Notes under the pieces: model-generated
Seen by the model: the letters and a program-made list of their open reading frames with translations, nothing else
Database searches by the model: none
What the model was told of the DNA's origin: nothing
Shown: positions 1-9,285 of the stretch, in pieces
Position numbering within the stretch: position 1 is the stretch's first letter
Layout: each line of letters starts with the position of its first letter
NCBI GenBank assembly: GCA_903924405.1
Contig: CAIYBH010000241.1
Span: forward strand, 1 to 33,886
Source of the DNA: an uncultured Planctomycetaceae bacterium
Lineage (GTDB): Bacteria > Planctomycetota > Planctomycetia > Planctomycetales > Planctomycetaceae
Direction of reading: 5' to 3'
DNA: 33,886 bases
Made by a program: the position numbers and the translations under genes

Positions 1-1142
1 CACCAGCGGGGGCGGTGATGAAGAGTCCCTTTGCCTTTGCGCAGCATGGGCAGACGGGGCGTTGGGTCAGTTCGGTGTTTCCGCATCAGGCGCGGATCAT
101 CGATGAGCCGGCATTTCTGATGGCGATGACCACGAAGACGAACGTGCACGGCCCAGCCAGTTATATGATGAATACGGGGTTTATGTTGCCGGGTTTTCCC
201 TGTCTGGGTGCCTGGGTGTCGTATGCACTGGGCAGTCTGTCGGAGAATCTACCGACCTTCATCGTGCTTCCGGATCCGCGAGGGTTGCCGTACAACCAGA
301 AAGGCAACTTCAGTGCGGGGTTTCTTCCTGCGAAGCACCAGGGAACTCTGGTCAATGCGGGGCAGCAGCCGCCGATTCCGGATTTGTTTGCTGGGGCGCA
401 GTATGGGTTTGCGACGGGTGACGCCGACCGACGGACTCAGCAGATGCTGCTGGAGTTGAATCGTGAGCATGCCGCGTTGCGTCCGGAGGACACGCGACTG
501 GAAGCGAGGATTGCGTCGGCGGAGCTGGCGGCGAAGATGCAGTTGAGTGCCCCGGAGGCCTTTGATTTATCGCAGGAAACGGAAGACACGCATGCTGCGT
601 ATGGAACGAGAGAAGAGCCGACCGCTGATTTTGGACGTCGGTGTCTGCTGGCGCGGCGACTGATTGAACGCGGCACGCGTTTTGTGCAGGTCTGGAGTGG
701 GCCGCAGGGGGCGGTGAACAACTGGGACAATCATGGGAACATCCCGGCCGAATTGCCTCCGATTGCCGCGAGTGTGGATCGGCCGACAGCGGCGTTGCTG
801 ACGGACCTGAAGGAGCGTGGATTACTCGCTGATACTCTGCTGATCTGGACAACGGAATTTGGCCGCACTCCCTTCGCTCAGGGCGGAGTCGGGCGAGACC
901 ACAATCGCGGCACGTTTGTGACGTGGCTTGCTGGTGCGGGAATCAGGTCGGGGGTGAATCGGGGGCGCAGTGACGACCTCGGATATCAGGCGGCGGAAGG
1001 GCGAACGTACTGTTACGACCTGCACGCCACGATACTGCACCTGCTGGGGATTGATCATCAGCGACTGACGTTTCGTACTGCGGGTGTGGACCGGCGGTTG
1101 ACCGACGTCCATGGGCAGGTGATTTCTGAAATCCTGAGTTAG
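1..1142 (+). CDS. DUF1501 family protein, 3' part (5' end outside window)
   Basis: The reading frame is open from the first base (codons from base 3) to a TAG at 1140-1142, so the N-terminus lies outside the window. The visible ~379 residues start in the conserved MKSPFAFAQHGQTGRWVSS region of DUF1501 proteins. The family hallmarks follow: NTGFMLPGFPCLGAWVSYALGS, ENLPTFIVLPDPRG, then WTTEFGRTPFAQGG-GRDHN, and a C-terminal YDLHATILHLLGIDH ... LTDVHGQVI. DUF1501 proteins are abundant in planctomycetes, often exported by Tat, and structurally related to the alkaline phosphatase/sulfatase superfamily; their substrates are mostly unknown. In many planctomycetes they pair with a DUF1549/DUF1553 cytochrome-type gene, which would lie upstream and cannot be seen. 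The signal peptide would be in the missing part. The family call is firm; no specific reaction can be assigned. Confidence 0.93.
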   Translation, partial: PAGAVMKSPFAFAQHGQTGRWVSSVFPHQARIIDEPAFLMAMTTKTNVHGPASYMMNTGFMLPGFPCLGAWVSYALGSLSENLPTFIVLPDPRGLPYNQKGNFSAGFLPAKHQGTLVNAGQQPPIPDLFAGAQYGFATGDADRRTQQMLLELNREHAALRPEDTRLEARIASAELAAKMQLSAPEAFDLSQETEDTHAAYGTREEPTADFGRRCLLARRLIERGTRFVQVWSGPQGAVNNWDNHGNIPAELPPIAASVDRPTAALLTDLKERGLLADTLLIWTTEFGRTPFAQGGVGRDHNRGTFVTWLAGAGIRSGVNRGRSDDLGYQAAEGRTYCYDLHATILHLLGIDHQRLTFRTAGVDRRLTDVHGQVISEILS

Positions 1143-1227
1143 AAACATGGAGAGCTTTGGGTGGTTACTGCGTGACGGGACACCGTGATTCCGGAGAGAA
1201 CTGGCGGAGCCTCTGATGTGGTATCGC

Positions 1228-1256
1228 TTGACAGGCCCTGGTTTCAGGACTATGAC
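1228..1256 (+). promoter_or_regulatory. Probable sigma-70-type promoter of the STAS/RsbW pair
   Basis: A perfect -35 box TTGACA (1228-1233) is followed after exactly 17 bases by TATGAC (1251-1256; 4 of 6 matches to TATAAT). It lies after the DUF1501 stop and about 180 bases before the STAS start, implying a long leader. No better candidate is visible in the 297-base gap. Confidence 0.5.
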
Positions 1257-1439
1257 AGAGCACAGCGGACGCATCCGTCGAAGTTGGTGAGTCGATGAAG
1301 GAGAAATCCGGAGCGGCTGGACACCTGCAGACCTGGTCATTGGTTCCGGGTGGTTGTCGTCATTACCGCGGTTATTTTTGCTGCCGGACGTCGGAAGCAT
1401 CTGTCTTCGAAGATCGTAATCACAAGTGGGGCCCGGGAC

Positions 1440-1790
1440 ATGACTAAGAATCGCATTGATATTGAGGAAATCAGCGGGATCACGGTGGTAAAGCTTCTGG
1501 AAAAGAAGATTCTGGACGAGGCCAACATTGAAGAGCTGGGCCGAGAGTTATTTGCTCTTGTGGAAACCAATGGCCACAGGAAGCTGATTCTGGAATTCAG
1601 CGACGTGGAATACCTGAGCAGTGCAGCTCTGGGTAAGCTGATCACTCTGCACAAGAAAGTCGGTGCGGCCAAGGGAAAGCTGGTGCTGTGCGGGATACCG
1701 AAAGAGATTCTCGAAGTCTTCAAGATTACTCAGTTGGACCGCATTCTGACAATCTGTGCGGACCTTGACGGAGCGATTGCGAAGTTCTGA
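1440..1790 (+). CDS. STAS-domain anti-sigma factor antagonist (SpoIIAA/RsbV-like)
   Basis: This is a 116-residue single-domain protein. The ATG at 1440 is preferred because the STAS fold begins at once (MTKNRIDIEEISGITVVKLLE); an in-frame GTG at 1350 would add about 30 residues with no family resemblance. The core LILEFSDVEYLSSAALGKLI carries the phospho-acceptor motif, with Ser61 the likely site (Ser60 adjacent). Family members bind an RsbW-type kinase when unphosphorylated and release its partner. The kinase-like gene follows 46 bases downstream, so the two probably form a partner-switch module. No sigma factor or PP2C phosphatase gene is visible beside them, so the regulated output is unknown. 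Confidence 0.9.
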   Translation: MTKNRIDIEEISGITVVKLLEKKILDEANIEELGRELFALVETNGHRKLILEFSDVEYLSSAALGKLITLHKKVGAAKGKLVLCGIPKEILEVFKITQLDRILTICADLDGAIAKF

Positions 1791-1836
1791 AAGTCAGGCG
1801 GCACAGCGACGGTGGGGGGGGTGGTTTTCGGCTGAC

Positions 1837-2316
1837 ATGGAAATCTGTGGAAAGTGCAATGCAGGTATGGTGGAACCGAAGCACTTCGAGACACGGATTC
1901 CCAGCTGCACGACCGACGGGTTGAGTGTTCAGGAGACGTTGATCGGGTTGATGGAGGCTTACGAATACAGTCTGCGCGACGTATTCGCGATGCGCTTATC
2001 GCTGGAGGAAGCCATCACCAATGCGATCCGTCATGGCAACCAGCTGGATCCACAGAAGATGGTGCACGTCTGCTGCAGGATTGATCACCTGCGGATGGAA
2101 GTGGTAGTCACGGACGAGGGCGCAGGGTTTAATCCGGACGAGGTTCCCGACCCGACGCTGGACGAATTTATTGAGCGTCCCTGTGGTCGCGGTTTGATGC
2201 TGATGCGTGCGTACCTCAGTGTCTGCGAGTATTCCGAGGGGGGCCGTCGAATCACGATGGTGCGACAGCGGAACAGTCCGTTGCCGATCCTTGGGGACCA
2301 CGCAGCCGCTGGTTGA
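1837..2316 (+). CDS. RsbW/SpoIIAB-like ATP-binding anti-sigma kinase
   Basis: A 159-residue GHKL-type ATPase domain (HATPase_c_2). The N box is EEAITNAIRHGN (about residues 57-68, with Glu58 and Asn62), the G1 box DEGAGF (93-98) and the G2 box GRGLMLM (117-123). These are the ATP-binding elements of serine kinases that phosphorylate a STAS partner; the expected partner is the gene just upstream. The start is uncertain: ATG 1837 gives MEICGKCNAGM, and ATG 1867 (MVEPKHFE) would remove ten residues including both N-terminal cysteines. Neither has a strong ribosome binding site. The target could be a sigma factor or another output protein encoded elsewhere. Confidence 0.88.
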   Translation: MEICGKCNAGMVEPKHFETRIPSCTTDGLSVQETLIGLMEAYEYSLRDVFAMRLSLEEAITNAIRHGNQLDPQKMVHVCCRIDHLRMEVVVTDEGAGFNPDEVPDPTLDEFIERPCGRGLMLMRAYLSVCEYSEGGRRITMVRQRNSPLPILGDHAAAG

Positions 2317-2678
2317 GCGATCTTTGGTGCATGCAAAATGGGCAGTTGGCTCCGCAGACGCCGGATTTTTGATCATGTGGCGTCGTTGGGTCTGTCTCAG
2401 GGGGCCTGTTTTCATCGGAATTCCCGACAGAAATCAGCCCTCAACTCGAAGCGCCCGTCCGCGATCGCTATACTCCGGGCGTCTACTGGTTCTCGGGCGC
2501 CCGCGTTGCAGTTGTTGTGCGAATGTGGGGCGTCTGGCGGGCTGGAAGACTTACCGAGTGGTTTGGTGGGCAAAAGTGGCTGGTGTCAGCGGGCCTGTTG
2601 CCGACTGGGAGAACTCCGTGACATTCCGGGGTCTCTGAAATTCTCATCGTTCCGGCAAACAGAATTTGATGGGTTGTT
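2317..2678. other. Intergenic region before sucC, no convincing gene
   Basis: Open frames here are short and lack any protein-family resemblance. A TATACT (2469-2474) resembles a -10 box but has no acceptable -35 at 16-18 bases. It is the best, still weak, candidate for a sucCD promoter. Confidence 0.5.
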
Positions 2679-3866
2679 ATGAAGATTCACGAGTATCAGG
2701 GCAAGCAATTGTTTCGTGCCGCTGGCGTTGCCGTTCCTCAGGGGATTGTCGCAAAGACACCGGACGAGGCGGCCAGTGCGTTTGAAACGCTGGGCGGCAC
2801 GATTGCCGTGGTGAAATCTCAGATTCACGCGGGTGGCCGTGGCAAGGGGTGTTTTAAGGAACATCCACAGCAGCGAGGCGTAGTTCTGGTTCGTTCGGCT
2901 GAAGAAGCCCGTCAGAATGCAGAGCGGATGCTGGGCAGCACGCTGGTGACGATTCAGACGGGCGAAGAGGGCAAGCAGGTCAACACCTTGTTTGTGGAGC
3001 AGGGCCTGAAGATTGCTCGTGAGTTGTATCTGGGGATTGTGGTTGACCGCGAAGTGGGTGGGCCGGTGTTGATCATGTCGTCGGAAGGCGGCATGGAGAT
3101 TGAGGAGGTGGCAAAGCATTCTCCGGAGAAGATCCTGGCAGAGCCGTTTGATGCGGTTGCGGGGTTGTATCCGTATCAGGCACGCAAGTTGGCATACGCA
3201 CTGGGGCTTGATGCCACAGCGGTTCGCAGTGCTGAGAAGTTTTTGCCGCAGATTTGTCGATTTTTCGTCAACTACGACTGCAGTATGACGGAGATTAATC
3301 CCCTGATTATCACGGAAGACGGTCAGATGCTGGCGTTGGACGCCAAGGTGACTTTTGATGACAACGCGTTGTTCCGTCACAAGGATGTGGTCGCCTTGCG
3401 TGACCTGGCGGAAGAGGATCCTGCGGAAGTGCGGGCGGCGGATACGGGTTTAAGTTACGTGAAGCTGAACGGGAACATTGGCTGTCTGGTGAACGGTGCC
3501 GGTCTGGCGATGAGCACGATGGACCTGATCAAACTGCACGGTGGCGAGCCTGCGAATTTTCTGGATGTAGGAGGCGGGGCCAACGAAGAGCAGGTGACGG
3601 AAGCATTTCGTATCATTCTGGCGGACAAGAATGTGAAGGCCGTACTGGTCAACATTTTTGGCGGGATCATGCGATGCGACATCATTGTGTCGGCCTTGCT
3701 GAACGCCTACGAGAAGGTGGGCTTTAATGTGCCGTTGGTGGTGCGACTGGAAGGTACCAACGTCGAGAAAGCGCGCGAGATGCTGCAGGCCAGTGGTCGC
3801 GCAATCATCTCAGCCAGCGATCTGACTGATGCCGCGCAGAAGGTTGTAGCGGCGTTGAACGCCTGA
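2679..3866 (+). CDS. sucC: Succinyl-CoA synthetase (ADP-forming) beta subunit
   Basis: 395 residues, the usual length for SucC (about 388-400). It opens with the family signature [17 protein letters not shown]. An ATP-grasp domain follows: [15 protein letters not shown] binds nucleotide and [19 protein letters not shown] binds Mg. The C-terminal CoA-ligase domain has [22 protein letters not shown] and FGGIMRCD. With SucD it converts succinyl-CoA, phosphate and ADP to succinate, CoA and ATP in the TCA cycle. The sucD gene begins 61 bases downstream in the same direction, so they are very likely co-transcribed. There is no clear Shine-Dalgarno before the ATG; the start is fixed by the conserved N-terminus. 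Confidence 0.97.
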   Translation: MKIHEYQGKQLFRAAGVAVPQGIVAKTPDEAASAFETLGGTIAVVKSQIHAGGRGKGCFKEHPQQRGVVLVRSAEEARQNAERMLGSTLVTIQTGEEGKQVNTLFVEQGLKIARELYLGIVVDREVGGPVLIMSSEGGMEIEEVAKHSPEKILAEPFDAVAGLYPYQARKLAYALGLDATAVRSAEKFLPQICRFFVNYDCSMTEINPLIITEDGQMLALDAKVTFDDNALFRHKDVVALRDLAEEDPAEVRAADTGLSYVKLNGNIGCLVNGAGLAMSTMDLIKLHGGEPANFLDVGGGANEEQVTEAFRIILADKNVKAVLVNIFGGIMRCDIIVSALLNAYEKVGFNVPLVVRLEGTNVEKAREMLQASGRAIISASDLTDAAQKVVAALNA

Positions 3867-3927
3867 TCGCGTGAAACCGTAGTTTCCCTGAACACACTTC
3901 TATTTCTTTCTTGGCGAATTAACTCCG

Positions 3928-4821
3928 ATGAGCATTCTGGTTTCGAAGGCCACTCGAGTCATTACTCAGGGCATCACCGGCAACTCTGGTTTGTTTCACA
4001 GTCAGCAGTGTCGCGCGTACGCCGCTGAGTGTCAGCCGGGTGTGGACGTCTTTGTTGGGGGGGTCACACCGGGCAAGGGTGGCACGACGGTCGACGGATT
4101 TCCGGTGTTCAATTCTGTCATTGAGGCGCGTGAGAAGACCGGCGCCAACACGTCGATGATTTTTGTGCCACCGCCGTTTTGTGCGGACGCGATTCTGGAA
4201 GCTGCGGACGCCGGGATGGACCTGATTGTGGCCATCACGGAGGGGATCCCGGTGATGGATATGCTGCGTGTGCGGCGGGGCATGGAGAAATCGTCATCAC
4301 GACTGATTGGTCCGAACTGTCCCGGTGTGATTACGCCGGGTGTCGCCAAGATCGGGATTATGCCCGGATACATCCACAAGCCTGGGACGATTGGGATCAT
4401 CAGCAAGAGTGGAACTCTGACCTATGAAGCGGCGTGGCAGCTGGGGCGAGTCGGACTGGGGCAGAGCACTGCGGTGGGGATTGGTGGCGACCCCATCAAC
4501 GGAACCAACTACATTGAACTGTTGAAGATGTTTCAGGACGACCCGGGCACGGAAGGCATTCTGGTTATTGGAGAAATCGGCGGTAGTGCCGAGCAAGCGG
4601 CTGCGGAGTACATTCGTAGTCATGTGACCAAACCGGTGGCGGGATTTATTGCCGGCCAGACAGCACCTCCGGGAAAACGCATGGGCCATGCCGGCGCGAT
4701 CATTTCGGGCGGTGGTGGGACGGCGGCTGAAAAAATGGCTGCACTGCGTGCTGCCGGGGTCGTGGTTTCGGACAGTCCGGGCGGTATGGGCGCGGCGATG
4801 AAGCAGGCGATGCAGCGTTGA
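3928..4821 (+). CDS. sucD: Succinyl-CoA synthetase alpha subunit
   Basis: 297 residues, close to the usual SucD length (about 290). The CoA-binding Rossmann domain opens with [20 protein letters not shown], and GVTPGKGG and [11 protein letters not shown] follow. The catalytic histidine that is phosphorylated during turnover is His254 in [18 protein letters not shown]. It forms the active enzyme with SucC from the upstream gene. No Shine-Dalgarno is evident (the leader is ttggcgaattaactccg), which is common in planctomycetes. An intrinsic terminator lies about 40 bases after the stop, so sucCD forms a closed unit. Confidence 0.97.
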   Translation: MSILVSKATRVITQGITGNSGLFHSQQCRAYAAECQPGVDVFVGGVTPGKGGTTVDGFPVFNSVIEAREKTGANTSMIFVPPPFCADAILEAADAGMDLIVAITEGIPVMDMLRVRRGMEKSSSRLIGPNCPGVITPGVAKIGIMPGYIHKPGTIGIISKSGTLTYEAAWQLGRVGLGQSTAVGIGGDPINGTNYIELLKMFQDDPGTEGILVIGEIGGSAEQAAAEYIRSHVTKPVAGFIAGQTAPPGKRMGHAGAIISGGGGTAAEKMAALRAAGVVVSDSPGGMGAAMKQAMQR

Positions 4822-4859
4822 CCGCGGGTGGTTGACGCGGCTCAGATGACAGATCATCA

Positions 4860-4891
4860 CCGGGAAACTGCCAGGCAGCTCCCGGTTTTTT
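4860..4891 (+). terminator. Rho-independent terminator of sucCD
   Basis: A 6-bp GC-rich outer stem (CCGGGA 4860-4865 with TCCCGG 4880-4885) encloses a further paired CTGC/GCAG element. A run of six T residues follows directly (4886-4891). It lies 38 bases after the sucD stop. Confidence 0.93.
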
Positions 4892-5294
4892 ATTGCGTTG
4901 GAGTGGTGGGGGTTTGGCGAAGCGTGCGGCACGGGTGGGGTTTGGGAAAGTGGAAGACTGCGGCGAAATGAAGGAATATGAGCATCGCGATTCCCGAAGA
5001 CGCGGAATTATCCAGTCCCTGTAGACTCTGGGGTGTGTGAGTTGGAGTGGGTCGGGCTGGTCGATATGATACGCACGACGACTGGATGTTGGCACAGGCC
5101 GGGGCGGATGCCAGTGGGTTGATTTCGGGACTGTGCTGCGGGTGGTTGGCGCAGAGGCGATCATTCGGGCGTAATGATACCAACGGATCTGGTCTGGATC
5201 GGTTGAGCAGCGACAGCGGGACGCAGGGATTTGACTGAGTTGTAATTCTGCGTGGCACGGTAGTTTCCTTGTTAGGAAGATTGAAGCCGTCGGT
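4892..5294. other. Intergenic region before purF, with two weak promoter candidates
   Basis: No coding frame here is convincing. A sigma-70-like candidate is TTGGAG (5042-5047), 17 bases, then TATGAT (5065-5070; 5 of 6 in the -10). Closer to the gene, TGGCACG at 5253-5259 is a perfect -24 element of a sigma-54 promoter, but the -12 element reads TTTC (5264-5267) instead of TTGC. That would place transcription start near 5279. Confidence 0.4.
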
Positions 5295-6944
5295 ATGGAT
5301 GAACTGCAACATGAATGTGGTGTCGCGGCTGTTTATCACCTGAATTCCGGGGTGATCAGTCCGCTGATTCCCCGGCTTCGCGGAAAAGACAGGACGCTGT
5401 TGGATCCGGCAACTGAGGATCCGTTGGTTGTGAGAAACCGCGCCTCGCGACTTGTTCCGGGGATGCTGCTGGACATGCAGAACCGTGGTCAGTTAGCTGC
5501 GGGAATTACCAGCTACAATCCGCAGCGGCTGCAGTTGATTCAGACGCATAAGGATGTCGGTGGCGTGGCGGAAGTATTCCGCATGAATCATGAGGACCGT
5601 TACAAGCAATTGATGGCGGAGCATGCGGGTCAGGCGGCCATTGGTCATGTGCGTTATGCCACCTGTGGCAAAGACGACCCATCGTATGCCCAGCCGTTTG
5701 AGCGGCAGCATATTGCGCGATCGAAGTGGTTCAGCTTTGCGTTCAACGGGCAGTTGGCCAACTACCTGGAACTGCGGGAAGAGATTCTGCAGACGACAGA
5801 CTTTCATTTGACGCGGGAAACGGACACAGAAGTTCTGCATCATTTGATTTCGCATGAGTTGTCGGTGAATGCATCGATTTCACCGGTAGAGCTACTGCGG
5901 ACCTTATCAAAGAAGCTGGATGGTTCATGGAACATAGTATTCCTGAATGCCAGGGGGCAGATGTTTGTCTCGCGTGATCCGTTGGGCATGCGTCCGTTGT
6001 GTTATGCGAGGGAAGGGTCATTGTTTGCGGCGGCCAGTGAGAGTGTCGCATTGACACACCTTGGATTTGCTGACGAGAACGTGCACAACGTACCTCCGGG
6101 CCACGTCGTCATTGTGGACGGCGAGAACGTCACCGTGGAGAAGTATGCGGAAAGTCCGAAGCAGGCGCACTGCTTCTTCGAGTGGATTTATTTTGCGAAC
6201 GCCGGCAGTTCCTTTGATCATGCGGGAGTCTACCTGTCTCGAAAGCGGCTGGGTGAAGAGCTGGCGAAGCGAGAGACTCTGGCGATTGATGACGACGTGA
6301 TTGTGGTGCCGGTGCCGGACACGGCTAAAGCGGCGGCTGACAGCATGGCGTTTCAGTTGAAAGTCCCATCGCTGGAAGGGTTGATTCGCAATCGTTACAT
6401 CGGTCGCACATTTATTGAGGGGAACAATCGCGCTGATAAAGTGCGGATGAAGTACACGCCGTTGCCGGAAATCATGGAGGGCAAGCGGGTGTTACTGGTC
6501 GACGATTCGATTGTGCGTGCCACGACGCTGCGAGAGTTGCTGGCCCTGTTGAAATCCCGTGGCCGTGCGAAGGAGATCCATGTGCGGATTGCCTGTCCGC
6601 CGATCATCGCGCCCTGTTTTTACGGGATCGATATGTCCACGGTCAGTGAGTTGTTTGCTCCGGGATTTATGGAAGGGGCGGTGATCACGGAAGAAGAGCA
6701 GGCGGAGATGGCTCGAGCGATTGGGGCTGATAGTCTGCGGTACTTGCCGGTTGAGGCGGTTTCGGCCTGTGTTGGTTTGCCGGCTTCGACATTATGCCAG
6801 GCCTGCGTGAATGGTGTCTATCCGACGGCAGCGGGTACGGAGATGTATCAGCGGGCGCTTGAGCAGAACCAGAAGTTTCAGCAGCGTTCGTGTGGTGGCC
6901 CGGTGAAATCGTCGAATGTAGAAGGTGGTCGGATCTACGGTTAG
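5295..6944 (+). CDS. purF: Amidophosphoribosyltransferase (glutamine PRPP amidotransferase)
   Basis: 549 residues, longer than the usual 470-510. The class-II glutaminase nucleophile is Cys8 in [13 protein letters not shown], so a short propeptide is probably removed. [16 protein letters not shown] and AFNGQL are further glutaminase motifs. The phosphoribosyltransferase PRPP loop is [13 protein letters not shown] (residues 399-411). Four cysteines match the [4Fe-4S] positions of Bacillus-type PurF: Cys293 (HCFFEW), Cys441 (PCFYGID), Cys501 and Cys504 (LCQAC). It makes 5-phosphoribosylamine, the first committed step of purine synthesis. Much of the extra length is an insertion of about 30 residues between the nucleophile region and MQNRGQ. 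The gene stands alone here, with no other pur gene adjacent. The start is fixed by the Cys motif. Confidence 0.93.
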   Translation: MDELQHECGVAAVYHLNSGVISPLIPRLRGKDRTLLDPATEDPLVVRNRASRLVPGMLLDMQNRGQLAAGITSYNPQRLQLIQTHKDVGGVAEVFRMNHEDRYKQLMAEHAGQAAIGHVRYATCGKDDPSYAQPFERQHIARSKWFSFAFNGQLANYLELREEILQTTDFHLTRETDTEVLHHLISHELSVNASISPVELLRTLSKKLDGSWNIVFLNARGQMFVSRDPLGMRPLCYAREGSLFAAASESVALTHLGFADENVHNVPPGHVVIVDGENVTVEKYAESPKQAHCFFEWIYFANAGSSFDHAGVYLSRKRLGEELAKRETLAIDDDVIVVPVPDTAKAAADSMAFQLKVPSLEGLIRNRYIGRTFIEGNNRADKVRMKYTPLPEIMEGKRVLLVDDSIVRATTLRELLALLKSRGRAKEIHVRIACPPIIAPCFYGIDMSTVSELFAPGFMEGAVITEEEQAEMARAIGADSLRYLPVEAVSACVGLPASTLCQACVNGVYPTAAGTEMYQRALEQNQKFQQRSCGGPVKSSNVEGGRIYG

Positions 6945-7065
6945 GGTTCGGGTTCAGGGTATTTCCCGGCTTGTGCCATGTGGTTTCCGGAGAGAGACTG
7001 AGGGGCCTGTCACTGTTGGGTGGGCTGCCGTCATAAGTCAGTGGGTGGACGCCGAAGCAGACCCA

Positions 7066-7099
7066 CAGTTCAGTTTGTCAGTTCAGTTTGTCAGTTCAG
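7066..7099. repeat. Short 13-bp tandem repeat between purF and the HD gene
   Basis: The unit CAGTTCAGTTTGT is repeated twice perfectly and followed by a partial third copy (CAGTTCAG). It lies in the 241-base gap upstream of the HD-domain gene. It could be slippage-prone or a binding site; nothing else supports a function. Confidence 0.85.
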
Positions 7100-7185
7100 G
7101 TGGGTTGGGACCGCGACGGTGTTGTGCGTGCGGACCGTTGAGCTCAGTGAGACTTTGATTCCGCCGGAGAAAAGAAGGCGGTGCA

Positions 7186-7902
7186 ATGATGGACATGCAG
7201 CGATTGCGGCAGGAGATTGCCTTTGAGGCGGCTCGGTTGTTGAGTCACCGGCAGGAATCGGGATATACGCAGGCGAAATGGCGGGCAGCCCGCGCGATTA
7301 CTCGCAGTTACCTTCCGCCTGAGGCCTTACCGACTGACTTTGAGATTCGTCAGGCGCTGGACCGTCAGGTGGTACCGGACAACCTTGAGAAAGCCGGAGC
7401 GACGGAGGGTGCGGAGCAGCGGTTTCAGTATTTTCTGGCGCTGTTGCTGCCTCTGGACAGGGTGATCCAGGATCGTGTGTCTCATCCGGAAGGGGACGTT
7501 CTGTATCATAGTCTGCAGGTCTTTGAGTTAGCCTGTGAGCGTTGTCCATGGGATGAGGATCTGCTGCTGGCGGCGTTGTTGCATGATGTGGGCAAGGGGA
7601 TTGATCCACGGGACCATGTAGCGGCCGGATTGGCGATGTTGCGTGGGCATGTCTCGGACCGGGTCTTGTGGCTGATTGAGAATCATGGACTTGCGCAGCG
7701 GGTACTGGACGGCACGTCAGGCGCCAGGGCGCGTCGCAGGCTCACAAATGCAGACGACGGGGAAGCGCTGGACATCCTTGCCAGTTGTGATCGTGAGGGC
7801 CGACTACCAGGGCGGCGGGTGCGAACTCCGGAAGCGGCGTTGCAGTATCTTCGTGATCTGGAAGCGGAAAACGATCCCGAGGCGGCGTCTGGGGGAGATT
7901 GA
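7186..7902 (+). CDS. HD-domain metal-dependent phosphohydrolase
   Basis: 238 residues. The metal-binding HD pattern is complete: His108 (LYHSLQVFELA), His133-Asp134 (AALLHDVGKG), His167 (ENHGL) and Asp202 (SCDREGRLPGR). The last motif resembles the HD domain fused to bacterial CCA-adding enzymes, but no nucleotidyltransferase domain is present, so this is a stand-alone HD protein. Substrates of such proteins range from nucleotides to 2',3'-cyclic phosphates, and none can be assigned here. The N-terminal ~100 residues match nothing I recognise. ATG 7186 and ATG 7189 overlap; GAAGGCGG about 8 bases upstream is a plausible ribosome binding site. Confidence 0.85.
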   Translation: MMDMQRLRQEIAFEAARLLSHRQESGYTQAKWRAARAITRSYLPPEALPTDFEIRQALDRQVVPDNLEKAGATEGAEQRFQYFLALLLPLDRVIQDRVSHPEGDVLYHSLQVFELACERCPWDEDLLLAALLHDVGKGIDPRDHVAAGLAMLRGHVSDRVLWLIENHGLAQRVLDGTSGARARRRLTNADDGEALDILASCDREGRLPGRRVRTPEAALQYLRDLEAENDPEAASGGD

Positions 7903-8063
7903 GCGACTGTGCCGTGACTGAGTTGCGTTTCGAAATCCGAACGGCAAGAACCGGGACCATGAGTGTGACTGCCGCCATGCTGCATGTTTGGGGGTGTGGG
8001 GGCGGGCTTTGGTGGCGCCCCGAAATTGCTTGCGGTTTCAGCCTTCCTCAGGAATGCTGAGTA

Positions 8064-8080
8064 TTGGCGCACTTCTTGCA
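8064..8080 (+). promoter_or_regulatory. Sigma-54 (RpoN) promoter upstream of the activator gene
   Basis: TTGGCGCACTTCTTGCA places GG (8066-8067) and GC (8078-8079) at the exact -24/-12 spacing. It differs from the consensus TGGCACG-N4-TTGCA only at two positions of the -24 element. Predicted start is near 8091, about 140 bases before the gene. A small inverted repeat CTCAG-GAATG-CTGAG lies just upstream (8047-8061). Confidence 0.6.
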
Positions 8081-8232
8081 TATTTCGAACACGAGCACTG
8101 CAGGCTGGGGGCGGATTCTGGTCGGATTGGCTGGGATTCTGGATTCGCTCGGTTAGAATTGTGGCAATCCACGATGGGCTGCGCATTTTTAGTGCAGCTA
8201 AAGATTGTTTTTTGGGCGTTTGAAGAGTGTCA

Positions 8233-9285
8233 ATGATGAATAAGGCTGATAGCGAGACGACTCTGATTAACGGCCTGATTGGCAGCAGTGCACCGATGCT
8301 GGACGTGTATCGGATGACTCGCAAGGTGGCCCCGACGACGGCGACGGTGTTGTTGACGGGTGAGACGGGGACGGGGAAGGAGTTGATCGCGAGGGCATTG
8401 CATGAATTGAGTCCGCGTGCGACGGGGCCGTTTATTCGGGTGAATTGCGGGGCGTTGTCAGAAAGCTTGCTGGAGAGTGAGTTGTTTGGGCACGCGAAGG
8501 GGGCCTTCACGAGTGCGATCGAGAATCGTACCGGTAGATTTGAAGCCGCGCACGGTGGGACGATTTTTCTGGACGAGATCAACAGTGTCAGTTATCAGCT
8601 GCAGGTGAAGTTGCTGCGTGTGCTGCAGGAGCATGAGTTCGAGCGTGTTGGTGATACGCGAACGATTCGTGTGGACGTCCGGGTGATTGCGGCGACCAAC
8701 GTGGACCTGCAGGATCAGATCACGGCTGGGCGATTTCGAGAGGACTTGTTTTACCGTCTGAACGTGATTCCGATTTATCTGCCGGCATTGCGTGAGCGAG
8801 GTGACGACATTACTGCGCTGGTGAACTTTTTCGTCTGGCGCTATGCACAAGCCAATCGGATACCGGCAGGGAAAGTGCATCCGGAGGCTCTGCGATTTCT
8901 GTTGCAGTACGACTGGCCGGGAAATGTTCGCGAGCTGCAGAATTACGTTGAGCGTGCCCTGGTGTTGTCATCGAATGGCGAAATCACGGCGGACCTGTTG
9001 CCTCCGCATGTGCGTGGTCTGGCGCCGATGCGAATTGGTCGTCGGTCATCGGATGACCTTGGAGCGATCTGCACGGAGTTGGTCAGTCGTCGACTTTCGG
9101 AGATCAGTGAAGACAGTGTGGATGCCCACGCACACGTCATCAACTTCGTGGAGAAGGAATTGATTCTGCAGGTTCTGCGTCAGAGTCAGGGCGTGCAGAC
9201 TCGCACAGCAACGCGACTGGGTATCAATCGCAACACGCTGCACAAGAAGATCGAAGATCACAATCTTGGTTCTGAAGCGCGATGA
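8233..9285 (+). CDS. Sigma-54-dependent transcriptional activator lacking a sensory domain
   Basis: 350 residues from ATG 8233 (ATG 8236 and GTG 8227 are alternatives; GAAGAG upstream suits 8233/8236). It is an AAA+ domain plus a C-terminal Fis-type helix-turn-helix. Walker A is GETGTGKE (43-50) and Walker B is GGTIFLDE (108-115). [11 protein letters not shown] and [16 protein letters not shown] follow, and the DNA-binding helix region is [16 protein letters not shown] near the end. The sigma-54-contacting loop reads GAFTSA (90-95) instead of GAFTGA. No receiver, GAF or PAS domain precedes the AAA+ part, as in PspF-type activators, so control must come from a partner protein, expression level or another mechanism. 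A sigma-54-like promoter lies upstream, suggesting autoregulation or a cascade. Confidence 0.92.
   Translation: MMNKADSETTLINGLIGSSAPMLDVYRMTRKVAPTTATVLLTGETGTGKELIARALHELSPRATGPFIRVNCGALSESLLESELFGHAKGAFTSAIENRTGRFEAAHGGTIFLDEINSVSYQLQVKLLRVLQEHEFERVGDTRTIRVDVRVIAATNVDLQDQITAGRFREDLFYRLNVIPIYLPALRERGDDITALVNFFVWRYAQANRIPAGKVHPEALRFLLQYDWPGNVRELQNYVERALVLSSNGEITADLLPPHVRGLAPMRIGRRSSDDLGAICTELVSRRLSEISEDSVDAHAHVINFVEKELILQVLRQSQGVQTRTATRLGINRNTLHKKIEDHNLGSEAR

Noticed and set aside
2338..2682. 114-codon frame between the RsbW-like gene and sucC
   Set aside because: Overlaps the sucC start and has Ser/Arg-rich, non-coding-like composition.
8013..8030. TGGCGCCCCGAAATTGCT as a second sigma-54 promoter
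   Set aside because: GG and GC are two bases too far apart; the site at 8064-8080 has exact spacing.
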